A DNA stretch of 64,000 nucleotides from Pseudovibrio sp. Alg231-02 (GCF_900143565.1 NZ_FREX01000007.1:9-64008), one strand, 5' to 3'; shown: positions 1-8,350, numbered from the stretch's first letter. Numbers and translations are program-made. Notes: generated by a model from the sequence alone, not told the origin.

Positions 1-222
1 CAGTCCAGCTTGTTGCGCTGGCGTCTGAGCTGCCTTGGGATCATGGAAGCTTTGGAAAATGCTGTGATCCAGATGGGGGATCGGGTCTTTGCTAAAGTCC
101 CGTTTTATGTGCCGCATTCCCACAAATCTGGAGAGCAGCGCATCGGTCATTGTGTTGGAGAGCTTTGAGGACTGAGCGTCCTGATCTTGCATGCTTGCGT
201 TGATTTGCAAAAGAGTTTTCAT
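1..222 (-). CDS. azoR: FMN-dependent NADH-azoreductase, N-terminal part (partial)
   Basis: The first 74 codons of a flavodoxin-fold azoreductase run off the left edge of the window. Translation from ATG at 222 gives MKTLLQINASMQ, the usual first beta strand and phosphate-binding loop of AzoR (short Ser-containing loop, then a helix with SSKLSNTMTDALL), and later the family pattern DPIPHLD followed by a Thr/Pro/Gln-rich linker (TPAQQAGL). Family members reduce quinones and azo compounds with NADH in the cytoplasm, using FMN. The gene is divergent from the LysR gene at 353, the classical arrangement in which the LysR protein controls the azoreductase. Only the start is visible, so the active-site half cannot be judged. 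I am confident of the family but not of the physiological substrate. Confidence 0.8.
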   Translation of the reverse strand, partial: MKTLLQINASMQDQDAQSSKLSNTMTDALLSRFVGMRHIKRDFSKDPIPHLDHSIFQSFHDPKAAQTPAQQAGL

Positions 223-352
223 GAGCTAATTCTCTTAGAAATAAAGTTGGGTGCCCCCCTGTTGGATGCCGGAGGAGCCCAAGTTGCATAATCGACTTGA
301 TGAATGGTACAAAACGAATAACTAACGAATTTATCAATAGATTGGATAGACT

Positions 353-1231
353 GTGCCGAGCCTTGAGCAATTGAAGATGTTCATTGCAGCTGCAGAAACC
401 GGCAGCTTTTCTGCTGCTGGCCGGACGATAGGCAAAGGACAGTCAGCCGTCAGCACCGCCATTGTGAACCTTGAGATTGATCTGGGTTTTGAGCTTTTCG
501 ACCGCTCGACCCGCAAGCCTCAACTCACTGAGGATGGTGAGCGTATGCTGACCTACGCCCGTGCCGTGCTGATGCAGCTGGACAACATGACCTGCGCCGC
601 GCACAGCATTTTTGAAGGAGAAGAGGCCAGCGTGAGGCTTATGCTTGACGATGCTCTTATGCTGCCTTCCTTAAGCAAAATCCTGATTGAGTTTGGCAAG
701 AAGTTTCCAGCCACGCGGATTGATTTACTGTCCAGTGTCAGCCCTGAAATTCCGGGAATCATCGTTCAAGGTACAGCTGACATTGGCCTCATGTTTTCCG
801 GCGGGACCGTTCAAAAAGGGGTAGAGCAGATGTTCATCGGCAATCTGCCGTTTGTCTCAGTCAGCCATCCCAGCTATCCGCTTACCCAGCTCGCTACAAT
901 CGGCGCAAACGAGTTGCTCTCTCACAGACAGCTTCTCTTACGCAGCCCTCAAGGAAGTGTGCTGGACCAGTTTCCTGCGCTTTCAACACAGCTCTGGTAC
1001 GCAACAAGCTTTCACACAATTCGCGAGCTCGTTCTCCAGGGTGTTGGTTGGGCCTATCTGCCTGAGCATCTGGTCAGCACATCCATCGCCTCCGGCCAAT
1101 TGGCCCGACTGAACCTGCGCTTCGAGCACAAACTCTGGAGCCCCCCGGTCGAATGCATCAAACCCAAACACACCCGCATGGGCCCCGCCGCCTCATGGCT
1201 GTTTGATAACATCAAGAATGTTTTGTCCTGA
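353..1231 (+). CDS. LysR-family transcriptional regulator
   Basis: A 292-residue protein with the LysR layout: an N-terminal winged helix-turn-helix (residues about 1-60, containing AAAETGSFSAAGR and QSAVSTAIVNLE, then ELFDRSTRKPQLT) and a C-terminal effector-binding domain. The start is GTG at 353; an in-frame TAG at 347 excludes anything further upstream, and starting later would cut into the HTH. It is divergent from the azoreductase gene (start 222), with about 130 bp between them that should hold the shared operator. By analogy with other LysR/azoR pairs it probably activates the azoreductase in response to quinones or electrophiles; that is inference. The family call is firm. Confidence 0.9.
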   Translation: MPSLEQLKMFIAAAETGSFSAAGRTIGKGQSAVSTAIVNLEIDLGFELFDRSTRKPQLTEDGERMLTYARAVLMQLDNMTCAAHSIFEGEEASVRLMLDDALMLPSLSKILIEFGKKFPATRIDLLSSVSPEIPGIIVQGTADIGLMFSGGTVQKGVEQMFIGNLPFVSVSHPSYPLTQLATIGANELLSHRQLLLRSPQGSVLDQFPALSTQLWYATSFHTIRELVLQGVGWAYLPEHLVSTSIASGQLARLNLRFEHKLWSPPVECIKPKHTRMGPAASWLFDNIKNVLS

Positions 1232-1291
1232 GGACTGGGAGTTGGGCTGCTGATGGCATTCACGATAAGAGAACGTTCATATCCACCCCGT

Positions 1292-1588
1292 CTATAAATG
1301 GCCATTAACATAAAGCTCTAAAAGCGCAAGCAATGTTGCATAGAACCAAATCAAAAATAGGATGCCAAGCGTATATAAAATGCCAATTGTTATAAGTTTC
1401 GCATAAACGCGCCTATAGGTGAAATCATGCCTGCCCCAGAAAACAAGAGTGAGGGCAGCGAGCTTATGGTCCTTGACGAAAGAGTGCCTTCGCAGCAGGT
1501 CATATTCGGGCTCCCGGGTGATCTTGTAAAAGGTGTAGAGGCTACCGATACAGATCAGGAAGATGCCGATATAGAGAGCAGCGTCCAT
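1292..1588 (-). CDS. Small membrane protein, paralogue of the gene at 1707-2009
   Basis: A 98-residue protein of unknown function with two predicted membrane segments: residues about 4-22 (ALYIGIFLICIGSLYTF) and 65-92 (LITIGILYTLGILFLIWF). Between them lies a basic cytoplasmic-type segment beginning TREPEYDLLRRH. It aligns along its whole length with the adjacent 100-residue product (MDAALYIG against MDALRYIG; REPEYDLLRR against RPEYEELRKR; a shared FW near the middle), so the two arose by tandem duplication. A purine-rich site (AAGGGGAA) precedes the ATG at 1588. It follows its paralogue on the same strand with about 118 bp between them. I recognise no named family. Confidence 0.7.
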   Translation of the reverse strand: MDAALYIGIFLICIGSLYTFYKITREPEYDLLRRHSFVKDHKLAALTLVFWGRHDFTYRRVYAKLITIGILYTLGILFLIWFYATLLALLELYVNGHL

Positions 1589-1706
1589 TTCTTGGTTTTC
1601 CCCTTGCAGCCGATTGTCTCCGAGAGACTATTCGTCGAACACATTCCGTTCAAACAGAATGCCACGTGCTTGGAGGAGGGGGATTAGTTCTTTCTCAGAT
1701 CAGAGA

Positions 1707-2009
1707 TTATAAGGGTAATCGGCCAGTCATATAGAAGTAAATGAAATCCAGAAGATAAAAATAGCCCAATATCCCGAACAGGGCGCCAAACGCATGAACA
1801 AGACCAATCTTAGCCAGTTTCACATAGGCTGGCTTCAGTGCAGGCTCCTTCTTGTACCAAAATGCGGGCAGCAGGAAGATGAAATTCAGATTGCGCGCGA
1901 GGTTGCGCTTTCTCAGCTCTTCGTATTCTGGCCTCTGCCGGATCTTGTGAAACGAGTAGATAGTTCCAGCGAAAATCACGATTAATCCGATGTACCGTAA
2001 AGCATCCAT
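1707..2009 (-). CDS. Small membrane protein, paralogue of the gene at 1292-1588
   Basis: A 100-residue protein with two predicted membrane segments: ALRYIGLIVIFAGTIYSF near the N terminus and IGLVHAFGALFGILGYFYLL near the C terminus. They flank a charged stretch with RPEYEELRKR. I place the start at ATG 2009, where the sequence lines up with the first residue of its paralogue. An ATG directly before it (2012) and a longer in-frame start at 2054 exist, but 2054 has no ribosome-binding site, and the extra 15 residues are hydrophilic and absent from the paralogue. Function unknown. The conserved Pro-Glu-Tyr plus Arg motif right after the first membrane helix is the best search handle. Confidence 0.65.
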   Translation of the reverse strand: MDALRYIGLIVIFAGTIYSFHKIRQRPEYEELRKRNLARNLNFIFLLPAFWYKKEPALKPAYVKLAKIGLVHAFGALFGILGYFYLLDFIYFYMTGRLPL

Positions 2010-2230
2010 CATCTGATTTGTCTTATGCCCCTCAGCAAGCCAACTTATGCCCATGCGGTGAAGCGCCGTAGCGTTGGTCTTTTAATTTGGTGAAGGGCGC
2101 CCTTAGCACGTATGCAAAGAACAATCATCAGCAAAGTGTGGCCTGTCAGGGTACAGCGGTGAGAACCTACCGTGATGGAGTGGTACGCCACCTTCCTGAA
2201 GACCCATTCCAGCTGGATTTCACATAGCAA

Positions 2231-2277
2231 CGCATAAAAACGCAAAATCGCGCAAAGAAACGCACAGAATAACGCAA
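2231..2277. repeat. Short phased repeat, CGCA plus A-tract every 10 bp
   Basis: CGCA followed by an A-rich run recurs at 2231, 2241, 2251, 2261 and 2273, so the first four copies are spaced exactly 10 bp apart, close to one helical turn. A-tracts in phase with the helix are known to bend DNA. The array is too short and degenerate for a CRISPR or a protein repeat. It could be a bent-DNA element, an array of half-sites for a recombinase or regulator, or chance. Confidence 0.4.
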
Positions 2278-2441
2278 AGGCGGAAAGTGGCTTTCGTGAA
2301 TGGGTGAAGGGGCAGCTTCTATGTCAGGTTGTCACATGCGCCAAAGTGATAAGCTGGTATATCTACCTGTAACTTCAGACTGAGACATAAATATATTTCA
2401 GTTAATCTTCCACTTTAGGCATAGTTTTCCTCTGCGCGGCC

Positions 2442-2510
2442 TAAGAGCAAATGCAAGTATAAACCCCGATAATCTGCATGAAATGCGGTTTATACTCACC
2501 TTCGCTCTTA
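2442..2510. repeat. 24-bp imperfect inverted repeat (long hairpin)
   Basis: The arm at 2442-2465 pairs with 2487-2510 at 20 of 24 positions, around a 21-base loop. The outer 7 bp (TAAGAGC/GCTCTTA) and inner 10 bp (AGTATAAACC/GGTTTATACT minus its ends) are perfect. No U-run follows that would suit a terminator of the plus strand, and no gene ends near it on either strand. A small mobile repeat, a structured small RNA or a paired operator are all possible. Confidence 0.55.
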
Positions 2511-2565
2511 TATATGTGAACTATATTGAGATTCATTCAATTTCACTTATCCACCTCGTTCTTTA

Positions 2566-2579
2566 GTTTGAGCTCAAAC
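2566..2579. promoter_or_regulatory. Perfect 14-bp palindrome, candidate operator
   Basis: GTTTGAGCTCAAAC is its own reverse complement over all 14 bases. It lies 320 bp before pntA in noncoding DNA, which suits a binding site for a dimeric regulator, but no regulator gene is adjacent to suggest which. It may belong to a transcript starting in this interval. Confidence 0.3.
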
Positions 2580-2898
2580 ACTTGGGTAAAGGTGATCAAC
2601 TGTCGTTCAGATAGGGCTTTACCCTACTGGGATTTGAACGAGGTCCATTTTAAAGATGAAGGGATTTTCGAAGTTTTTAGGAGAGACTTGCAGTTTACGC
2701 AAAGGAGCTTAACCTGCCTTTCGAGCAAGATTGGTCAAAGAGATTCCTTTGGTCGGTTCGGTAAAGTTTAGGGCCTTTGGTGCATTGCACAAAAACGATA
2801 CCAGCGCCTACGCTGGGAAAGAGAATAAAAAACGATTGGAACAGTTGGTAACGAGCGATTTCTGCTGGAAACCTATTTAACAGGCAAGAGGTTAGAAC

Positions 2899-4467
2899 AT
2901 GATCATAGGGGCTGCCAAGGAAGTCCTTGACGGGGAACGTCGGGTCGCGTTGACGCCGGACAGCGCCCAACAGCTGCAAAAGCTGGGATATGAGTGCGCT
3001 ATTGAATCCGGCGCCGGTGAAGCTGCAAACTTCTCTGACACAGATTATAAAGATGCTGGCGTAAAGGTTATCGCAGATGCAAAAACGCTCTGGGAAACCG
3101 CTGATATTGTCATCAAGGTCCGCCCGCCCGAAGCGTCTGAACTGGAACTGACACACGAGGGACAAACCCTCATCAGCTTCTTCTGGCCAGCGCAAAATGG
3201 TGAGCTTCTTCAGCAGTTTGCCGATAAAAAGGTCAACGTGCTGGCGATGGATATGGTGCCGCGTATCTCGCGCGCACAGAAGATGGATGCTCTGTCATCC
3301 ATGGCCAACATCGCTGGTTACCGCGCTGTTATGGAAGCTGGCAACAACTTCCCGCGCTTCTTCACCGGCCAGATCACCGCTGCCGGTAAAGTGCCACCAG
3401 CCAAAGTGCTCGTCATCGGCGCTGGCGTTGCAGGTCTTGCCGCAATTGGCGCCTCAACCTCTCTTGGCGCGATCACCCTTGCGTTCGACGTTCGCCCGGA
3501 AGTGGCTGAGCAGGTCGAATCCATGGGTGCTGAGTTCGTTTATCTGGACTTTGAGGAAGAGCAGCAGGACGGCGCCTCCACTGGCGGCTATGCCTCTGTT
3601 TCTTCTCCAGAATTCCGCGAAGCGCAGCTGGCGAAATTCCGCGAATTGGCACCAGATGTTGACATCGTCATCACCACAGCGCTGATCCCAGGCCGCGATG
3701 CGCCTGAGCTCTGGACCGAAGACATGGTCCAGTCCATGAAGCCGGGTTCTGTGATTGTTGACCTTGCTGCTGAAAAAGGCGGCAACTGTAAACTGACCAA
3801 GATGGACGAGAAGATTGTTACCGAAAACGGCGTCACCGTGATCGGTTATACTGACTTCCCATCCCGCATGGCAACGCAGTCCTCCACGCTGTACGCGACC
3901 AACATCCGTCACATGATGTTTGATCTGACCCCTGAGAAGGACGGTCAGGCCAATATCAACATGGAAGACGATGTTATCCGCGGTGCAACGGCAACCAAAG
4001 ACGGGGAAATCACCTTCCCACCGCCTAAGCCGAAGATCGCTGCAATTGCTGCTCAAAAGCCAAAGGCACCTGAGAAAACCCCAGAGGAACTCGCGCTTGA
4101 AGAGGCTGCTGCTGCCAAAGCTGCCGGTCGCAAACAGCTCGGTCTTCTGATTGGCGGTGGTGCTGTTATGGCGTTGATAGGTGCCTATGCGCCTGAAAGC
4201 TTTATGCAACACTTCATCGTGTTTGTCCTCGCAGTGTTTGTTGGCTTCCAGGTGATCTGGGGTGTGGCTCACTCCCTGCATACACCGCTTATGGCTGTAA
4301 CCAACGCAATCTCCGGCATCATCATTTTGGGCGCCGTGTTGCAGCTTGGCTCTGGCAGCTGGATCGTCTGGTTCCTCGCTGGCATCTCGGTGCTGATTGC
4401 ATCGGTCAACATCGTCGGCGGGTTTATGGTCACGCGCCGTATGCTCCAGATGTTCAACAAGTCTTAA
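2899..4467 (+). CDS. pntA: NAD(P) transhydrogenase, alpha subunit
   Basis: A 522-residue protein of the same plan and nearly the same length as E. coli PntA (about 510). With PntB it transfers hydride between NADH and NADP+ in the inner membrane, driven by the proton gradient. The N-terminal half is the NAD(H)-binding domain I, with the alanine-dehydrogenase-like start ([18 protein letters not shown]) and the nucleotide-binding loop GAGVAG at residues 174-179. An Ala/Lys/Pro-rich linker follows (about 375-410), then four membrane helices (about 412-515). Here alpha is one polypeptide, not split into the two genes common in many alphaproteobacteria. The ATG at 2899 begins right at the domain. 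pntB follows after 18 bp in the same operon. Confidence 0.97.
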   Translation: MIIGAAKEVLDGERRVALTPDSAQQLQKLGYECAIESGAGEAANFSDTDYKDAGVKVIADAKTLWETADIVIKVRPPEASELELTHEGQTLISFFWPAQNGELLQQFADKKVNVLAMDMVPRISRAQKMDALSSMANIAGYRAVMEAGNNFPRFFTGQITAAGKVPPAKVLVIGAGVAGLAAIGASTSLGAITLAFDVRPEVAEQVESMGAEFVYLDFEEEQQDGASTGGYASVSSPEFREAQLAKFRELAPDVDIVITTALIPGRDAPELWTEDMVQSMKPGSVIVDLAAEKGGNCKLTKMDEKIVTENGVTVIGYTDFPSRMATQSSTLYATNIRHMMFDLTPEKDGQANINMEDDVIRGATATKDGEITFPPPKPKIAAIAAQKPKAPEKTPEELALEEAAAAKAAGRKQLGLLIGGGAVMALIGAYAPESFMQHFIVFVLAVFVGFQVIWGVAHSLHTPLMAVTNAISGIIILGAVLQLGSGSWIVWFLAGISVLIASVNIVGGFMVTRRMLQMFNKS

Positions 4468-4485
4468 GCGGGGGAGGGAAGCATT

Positions 4486-5874
4486 ATGTCTATTGGACTT
4501 CAAACCGCCGCTTATATTGCGGCAACCGTACTCTTCATCCTGTCTCTGGGCGGTCTGTCCAATCAGGAAAGCGCAAAACGCGCTGTTTGGTTTGGCATCG
4601 TCGGTATGGCACTGGCTGTTCTTGCAACAGTATTTGGCCCTGGTGTTGATCTTACAAGCCCAGCCGTTTTGATCATGTTGCTTGTGACTGTAACCGTTGG
4701 CTCCACTGCTGGCGTGATTGTGGCTCAACGCGTTGAAATGACTGGCATGCCGCAGCTTGTGGCAGCTCTGCACTCCTTCGTGGGTCTGGCTGCTGTGTTC
4801 ATCGGCATCAACTCAGATATCGCTCCACCAGCAGGTTTGGCAGGCGCGGAGCTGGTTATCCATGAAGCTGAAATCTTCATCGGCGTCTTCATCGGTGCTA
4901 TCACCTTCACCGGCTCCATTGTCGCTTATGGCAAACTTGCAGGAAAGATCGGCGGTAAGGCACTTCTGCTGCCGGGTCGTCATGCTCTCAACGCAGGCTT
5001 GCTCATTCTCGCAGTGATCCTGATGTTCATGTACATGAACCACGCAGGTTCCTGGACGCTCTACCTGATGACCCTGATCGCCTTCTTCATCGGTTGGCAC
5101 ATGGTTATGGCCATCGGCGGCGCTGACATGCCCGTTGTTGTTTCCATGCTGAACTCCTACTCCGGTTGGGCAGCAGCGGCGACAGGTTTCTTACTTGGCA
5201 ACGACCTGCTGATCGTAACAGGTGCTCTGGTTGGTTCTTCCGGTGCAATCCTCTCTTACATCATGTGTAAGGCGATGAACCGTCACTTCGTCTCCGTTAT
5301 TCTTGGCGGCTTTGGTACCACGACGGGTCCAGCGCAGGAAATCGAAGGCGAGATGGTTGCAACTGATACGGACTTCGTAGCCGAGACACTCAATGATGCA
5401 GATAGTGTCGTTATTGTACCAGGTTACGGCATGGCCGTTGCACAGGCGCAGCAGTCTGTTTCTGAGTTGACCAAGCGTCTGCGTGCCAAAGGCAAAAACG
5501 TCCGCTTCGCAATCCACCCGGTTGCCGGCCGTCTGCCAGGCCACATGAACGTGCTGCTCGCTGAAGCGAAAGTGCCTTACGATATCGTTCTGGAAATGGA
5601 TGAGATCAACGATGACTTCCCTGATACGGATGTTGTCATCATCATTGGCGCCAATGACATCGTGAACCCGGCTGCTCAGGAAGATCCAAACTCACCAATC
5701 GCTGGCATGCCAGTTCTGGAAGTTTGGAAAGCCAAGCACGTGTTCATCTCCAAACGTGGTCAGGGTACCGGTTACTCCGGCATCGAGAACCCACTGTTCT
5801 ACAAAGAGAACTCCCGCATGTACTACGGCGATGCGAAGAGTTCCATGAACAACCTACTGAGCAAAATCAGCTAG
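4486..5874 (+). CDS. pntB: NAD(P) transhydrogenase, beta subunit
   Basis: A 462-residue protein, the same length as E. coli PntB. The first roughly 270 residues form the beta part of the proton-conducting membrane domain, with about nine hydrophobic helices. The C-terminal domain III binds NADP(H); it starts at about residue 300, with the glycine-rich loop [12 protein letters not shown] (about 309-320), then [35 protein letters not shown] and the final [18 protein letters not shown]. It works with PntA to supply NADPH. A strong hairpin terminator begins 24 bp after the stop, so pntAB is a closed two-gene operon. A purine-rich GGGGGAGGGAAG site lies before the ATG. Confidence 0.97.
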   Translation: MSIGLQTAAYIAATVLFILSLGGLSNQESAKRAVWFGIVGMALAVLATVFGPGVDLTSPAVLIMLLVTVTVGSTAGVIVAQRVEMTGMPQLVAALHSFVGLAAVFIGINSDIAPPAGLAGAELVIHEAEIFIGVFIGAITFTGSIVAYGKLAGKIGGKALLLPGRHALNAGLLILAVILMFMYMNHAGSWTLYLMTLIAFFIGWHMVMAIGGADMPVVVSMLNSYSGWAAAATGFLLGNDLLIVTGALVGSSGAILSYIMCKAMNRHFVSVILGGFGTTTGPAQEIEGEMVATDTDFVAETLNDADSVVIVPGYGMAVAQAQQSVSELTKRLRAKGKNVRFAIHPVAGRLPGHMNVLLAEAKVPYDIVLEMDEINDDFPDTDVVIIIGANDIVNPAAQEDPNSPIAGMPVLEVWKAKHVFISKRGQGTGYSGIENPLFYKENSRMYYGDAKSSMNNLLSKIS

Positions 5875-5898
5875 TTTGATTTCTTGATAAAAACGATA

Positions 5899-5936
5899 AA
5901 CCCCGGAACGTGAGGAACGTTCCGGGGTTTTCTTTT
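5899..5936 (+). terminator. Rho-independent terminator of pntAB
   Basis: A perfect 13-bp stem (5899-5911 with 5917-5929) around a 5-base loop is followed by a T-rich run (TTTTCTTTT). It lies just after the pntB stop. Its partner strand is A-rich, so it may also serve the minus-strand gene ending at 5965. Confidence 0.9.
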
Positions 5937-5964
5937 CTTGCAATGCCTCTGCAAATGGCACTAC

Positions 5965-6360
5965 CTATTTTACGTTTATCTTATAGGTATCGGTAAAGTA
6001 ATTCATCTGGCTACCCTGAACATACTTAGGCATTGAATACCTAGTCTTAAATGTATCCTTGCCGTGATAGCCTTTCTTCGGGGTGTATACAACAACGACA
6101 GCGTTAAACTTCTTTCCGTAGCAACGTTGCCCTTTAGGAGGGTTGTACGTTGTTCTGCGGATTTCAACGCTTCCATGCTTGGGCGCAACTTTGACCTTTA
6201 CTTGAGCAATTGGACCTGAGGTACATTGGTTTTGGTTATAATAGACATGTCCGTTGACAACGGACGCTTTGCGCGCGGCGACATCGCGCGAATGTGTCTC
6301 CGCAGCCGCTGTGCTTAGACCAGTAATCAAAAAAACTGCTCCAACAAAATACTTGATCAT
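5965..6360 (-). CDS. Small secreted protein of unknown function
   Basis: A 131-residue product with a clear signal peptide (MIKYFVGAVFLITGLSTAAA, cut probably just after AAA). The mature part is rich in Lys, Tyr and Val and is predicted to be all beta. Two cysteines (in NQNQCTSG and GQRCYGK) could form a disulfide. The segment VYTPKKGYHGKDTFK resembles the YxPxxGxxGxDxF signature of bacterial Ig/cadherin-like beta-sandwich domains; that similarity is only motif-level. The ATG at 6360 has a good AGGTGGG site 7 bases ahead; a GTG 12 bases earlier overlaps that site and is less likely. It sits alone between two hairpins. The protein is probably periplasmic or surface-exposed. Confidence 0.65.
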   Translation of the reverse strand: MIKYFVGAVFLITGLSTAAAETHSRDVAARKASVVNGHVYYNQNQCTSGPIAQVKVKVAPKHGSVEIRRTTYNPPKGQRCYGKKFNAVVVVYTPKKGYHGKDTFKTRYSMPKYVQGSQMNYFTDTYKINVK

Positions 6361-6506
6361 CTCAGTTCCCACCTAATTCAGTTGTCAATGCTCCAGTTTT
6401 CAAGCCTTGTAGGCAGAAGGAACAAAAGAAGCAAAGAGTCTGTAGCTACTTATTAATCAGCTAGAACAGTATGTGGTAGATATACGCAAGTATATAATAT
6501 TTGTCA

Positions 6507-6536
6507 GGAACGCGTAGCCGTTTAGCCACGCGTTCC
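6507..6536 (-). terminator. Hairpin after the DUF5666-like gene
   Basis: Nine perfectly paired bases (GGAACGCGT at 6507-6515 with ACGCGTTCC at 6528-6536) surround a 12-base loop and lie 8 bp beyond the stop of the gene ending at 6545. No strong U-run follows on the minus strand, so it may act as an mRNA-stabilising hairpin or a weak terminator. Confidence 0.5.
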
Positions 6537-6544
6537 CGAGACGG

Positions 6545-7435
6545 CTACTGACAGCCAAGCTTCTCCAGTAATTCAGGATCTGCTGCTTTGGTCGGGTCAC
6601 TTCCAAGCTCGCCATCATACCCACACACAACCACTTTGGCTGTTTCGTCGATCATGTCTGGTTGGTCTGTGAAGGCCACCATGCCGGAGCCGAGCAAGGT
6701 GTAAAGACCGGTCGAGTTTGGCGGAGACAAGTAGCCTTCGGCCTGAACCAACCCGACTTTTCCATCAAAGATCCCAGCCTCTAATGACGTCGCGCGGATG
6801 CTGCCAGCTTCAGGTATCCCTATGACACGGATAACATCACCGGACTGAACGTGTTGCGGAATAATGCCTGCAATCAACGTGTTACCGATCTGTGGAACAT
6901 TGCTTGCGCCAACAGAAAGGTTGCTGCCGATGATGACTGCGGACTGGCGGGGTGGAACCACCTCAACGCGTGTTGCAACCACATCTTCATCTTGCCACAG
7001 ACCGCTGATCGCTACCCAGTCCCCTTGTTTCACCGTGGTCGCGATGGCCACTGGTACGTGAACGAACGTTCCCATAATCTCAAAGGTTCTGCCTGTCTCA
7101 TCTGACTTCACTTCAGAAACAGGCCCGATGATCGGCACAATTCTGCGGATACTCTTAGCTTCCCAATTTGAGCCAGTCAGAGCAGCAACAACGGCAACCG
7201 TATCTCCCGGTACCAATTGCGAGGCCGTCAGAGGGCCAAGTTCATTCTTGACTGGCAGATCCGGAGGGAAGGTGACGCGTTGATCATTTACGATAATGCT
7301 GCCGAGACGCGTAATCGTGCCGACAATGCCAGTCCCCAAAATACCGCCTTCACGCTCTTCTTCTGCGTGGCCTGCTGCTGGAGCGATCAGAAAAGTGGAT
7401 GCTATTAAAGCGGAAAGTGTGTGCCTCCAAACCAT
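6545..7435 (-). CDS. Secreted DUF5666-like beta-domain protein
   Basis: A 296-residue exported protein: signal peptide at residues 1-24 (HTLSALIASTFLIAPAAGHA), then repeated modules of about 60-70 residues that each read as short beta barrels. Each contains phrases of the type GxVxxI...GDxVxVxG (GTGIVGTITRLGSIIV; QLVPGDTVAVVAAL; VKQGDWVAISGLW; VQSGDVIRVIGIP), which is the DUF5666 style. A final Cys-containing tail (VVVCGYDG, KLGCQ) may form a disulfide. No catalytic motif is evident. Its start overlaps the stop of the upstream DUF6502-like gene by one base, so the two are translated from one transcript. Family assignment is from memory of the repeat pattern; function is unknown. Confidence 0.7.
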   Translation of the reverse strand: MVWRHTLSALIASTFLIAPAAGHAEEEREGGILGTGIVGTITRLGSIIVNDQRVTFPPDLPVKNELGPLTASQLVPGDTVAVVAALTGSNWEAKSIRRIVPIIGPVSEVKSDETGRTFEIMGTFVHVPVAIATTVKQGDWVAISGLWQDEDVVATRVEVVPPRQSAVIIGSNLSVGASNVPQIGNTLIAGIIPQHVQSGDVIRVIGIPEAGSIRATSLEAGIFDGKVGLVQAEGYLSPPNSTGLYTLLGSGMVAFTDQPDMIDETAKVVVCGYDGELGSDPTKAADPELLEKLGCQ

Positions 7436-8256
7436 TACGCAGCAGCCTCATCTGATTTTGGCTTTTTTTTTGGAAGGACGTAGGCCCCAAAGGCAAAACG
7501 GCCATTGGCGGTCTGTTCCGCATCATTCATTTGCATCTCCCGTGCCAGAGCGTTGACTTCTTCCAAAAGCATCTGGGCCTTCTCTTGCGTCAACCTGTTC
7601 AGAGTCTCCACTGACTCCTCTGACAAATGCGAATAACGCAGGATTCGATCAAAATTGAGAGCTTCTCCCTGAGGGGCAATTAAGTTGTGGGTAGCGGCCG
7701 AAAGGTGCGTCGAAAGTGTCGCCTGATAGGCAGCAACTTGTTCGGCACTTCCAGGTGCGGGCAAAAGGGCGTGAGTCAATAAACGATAAAATCCGTCATC
7801 TAATTCCGTAACGACACCTTGCTCAATGAGAGCCTCAAGAACGGTTCCCGGCGCCATATCAGCGCGTGTGAGGCGAACCAGCTCGTCAAAACCAGGCTCC
7901 TTTTCGCTGCCTTGCCGCGGCAAATTCCGGGGCGTTCCTTCTGCACTTTGAAACTCTGGAGCCGTTGCCCAATAACTGATTGCAAGGGCCGTCGCATTGA
8001 CGGATTTCTTGAGAGAACTGCCGTTTTCATCAGATCGTAACCGTTTGACATCCTTACGGTGAATGCCGGTCTTAAGGCTGACGCGGCTATCGGTCGTCTT
8101 ACCGGGATTTTCCTCAATAGCGGCCTGGAGCAGGGCCCGTTTCAGTGCCTCGGTCGCTGGCCCGATTGTGACGCCACGCGCCACCATCGCTTTTGCCAAT
8201 GGGGCAAGAAGCGCTGTGAGGGCGGTCTCAAAAGGGTCTGTTTGCTCGGGACTCAT
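7435..8256 (-). CDS. DUF6502-family protein
   Basis: A 273-residue soluble protein, no signal peptide, mainly helical. The N-terminal part (PFETALTALLAPLAKAMVARG, then ATEALKRALLQAA, then VSLKTGIHRKDVKRLR) looks like a helix-turn-helix DNA-binding region, as in DUF6502 proteins. A middle region (FDELVRLTRADMAPGTVLEAL) and a coiled-coil-like C-terminal helix (ESVETLNRLTQEKAQMLLEEVNAL broken at about residue 230) follow. It could be a transcriptional regulator of its own operon, but no target is known to me. It is the first gene of a two-gene operon with the secreted DUF5666-like protein and is divergent from the adenylation gene at 8409. The last residues are Lys-rich (PKKKPKSDE). Confidence 0.7.
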   Translation of the reverse strand: MSPEQTDPFETALTALLAPLAKAMVARGVTIGPATEALKRALLQAAIEENPGKTTDSRVSLKTGIHRKDVKRLRSDENGSSLKKSVNATALAISYWATAPEFQSAEGTPRNLPRQGSEKEPGFDELVRLTRADMAPGTVLEALIEQGVVTELDDGFYRLLTHALLPAPGSAEQVAAYQATLSTHLSAATHNLIAPQGEALNFDRILRYSHLSEESVETLNRLTQEKAQMLLEEVNALAREMQMNDAEQTANGRFAFGAYVLPKKKPKSDEAAA

Positions 8257-8320
8257 TTCCGTTTCCTGTGCTGTCCAGTTCTCTAATCATTACACCAGAA
8301 TTTTTCATCCTACGAATTCG

Positions 8321-8348
8321 TTACTGCTTGTTGAACACTTGTTATACT
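8321..8348 (+). promoter_or_regulatory. Candidate sigma-70 promoter for the adenylation operon
   Basis: TTACTG (8321-8326), a 16-base spacer and TATACT (8343-8348) form a fair -35/-10 pair, about 60 bp before the ATG at 8409. It is the best match in the 150-bp gap between the divergent genes. The -10 element is followed at once by an inverted repeat. Confidence 0.4.
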
Positions 8349-8350
8349 CA

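Larger units (their letters stand above)
2010..2898. other. Long noncoding interval upstream of pntA, rich in repeats and palindromes
   Basis: About 890 bp carry no convincing gene: the small open frames here have no ribosome-binding site, no family resemblance and no codon bias. The stretch does hold several symmetric elements, listed separately: a run of 10-bp-phased CGCA/A-tract repeats (2231-2277), a long imperfect inverted repeat (2442-2510), a perfect 14-bp palindrome (2566-2579) and a small hairpin (2801-2816) close to pntA. Two copies of GGGTAAAG in opposite orientation (2584-2591 and 2617-2624) add a weaker one. It probably contains the pntAB promoter and leader. It could also hide a small RNA, which I cannot decide from sequence alone. 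Confidence 0.5.

Noticed and set aside
2045-2245. 66-codon minus-strand open frame upstream of the small membrane proteins
   Set aside because: It has a mixed Cys/His/Arg composition with no family match and no start signal. It may be a remnant, but this cannot be supported.
2231-2277. Possible CRISPR array from the regular 10-bp repeat
   Set aside because: Repeat and spacing are far too short and uneven in sequence for CRISPR, and no cas genes are present.
2526-2771. 81-codon plus-strand open frame in the gap before pntA
   Set aside because: There is no ribosome-binding site, no recognisable domain and no codon bias. It crosses the palindrome and other structured elements.
3454-4773. A 439-codon open frame on the minus strand across pntA/pntB
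   Set aside because: It is antisense to two certain genes, is rich in His/Cys/Gln in a way typical of a shadow frame, and has no ribosome-binding site or family resemblance.
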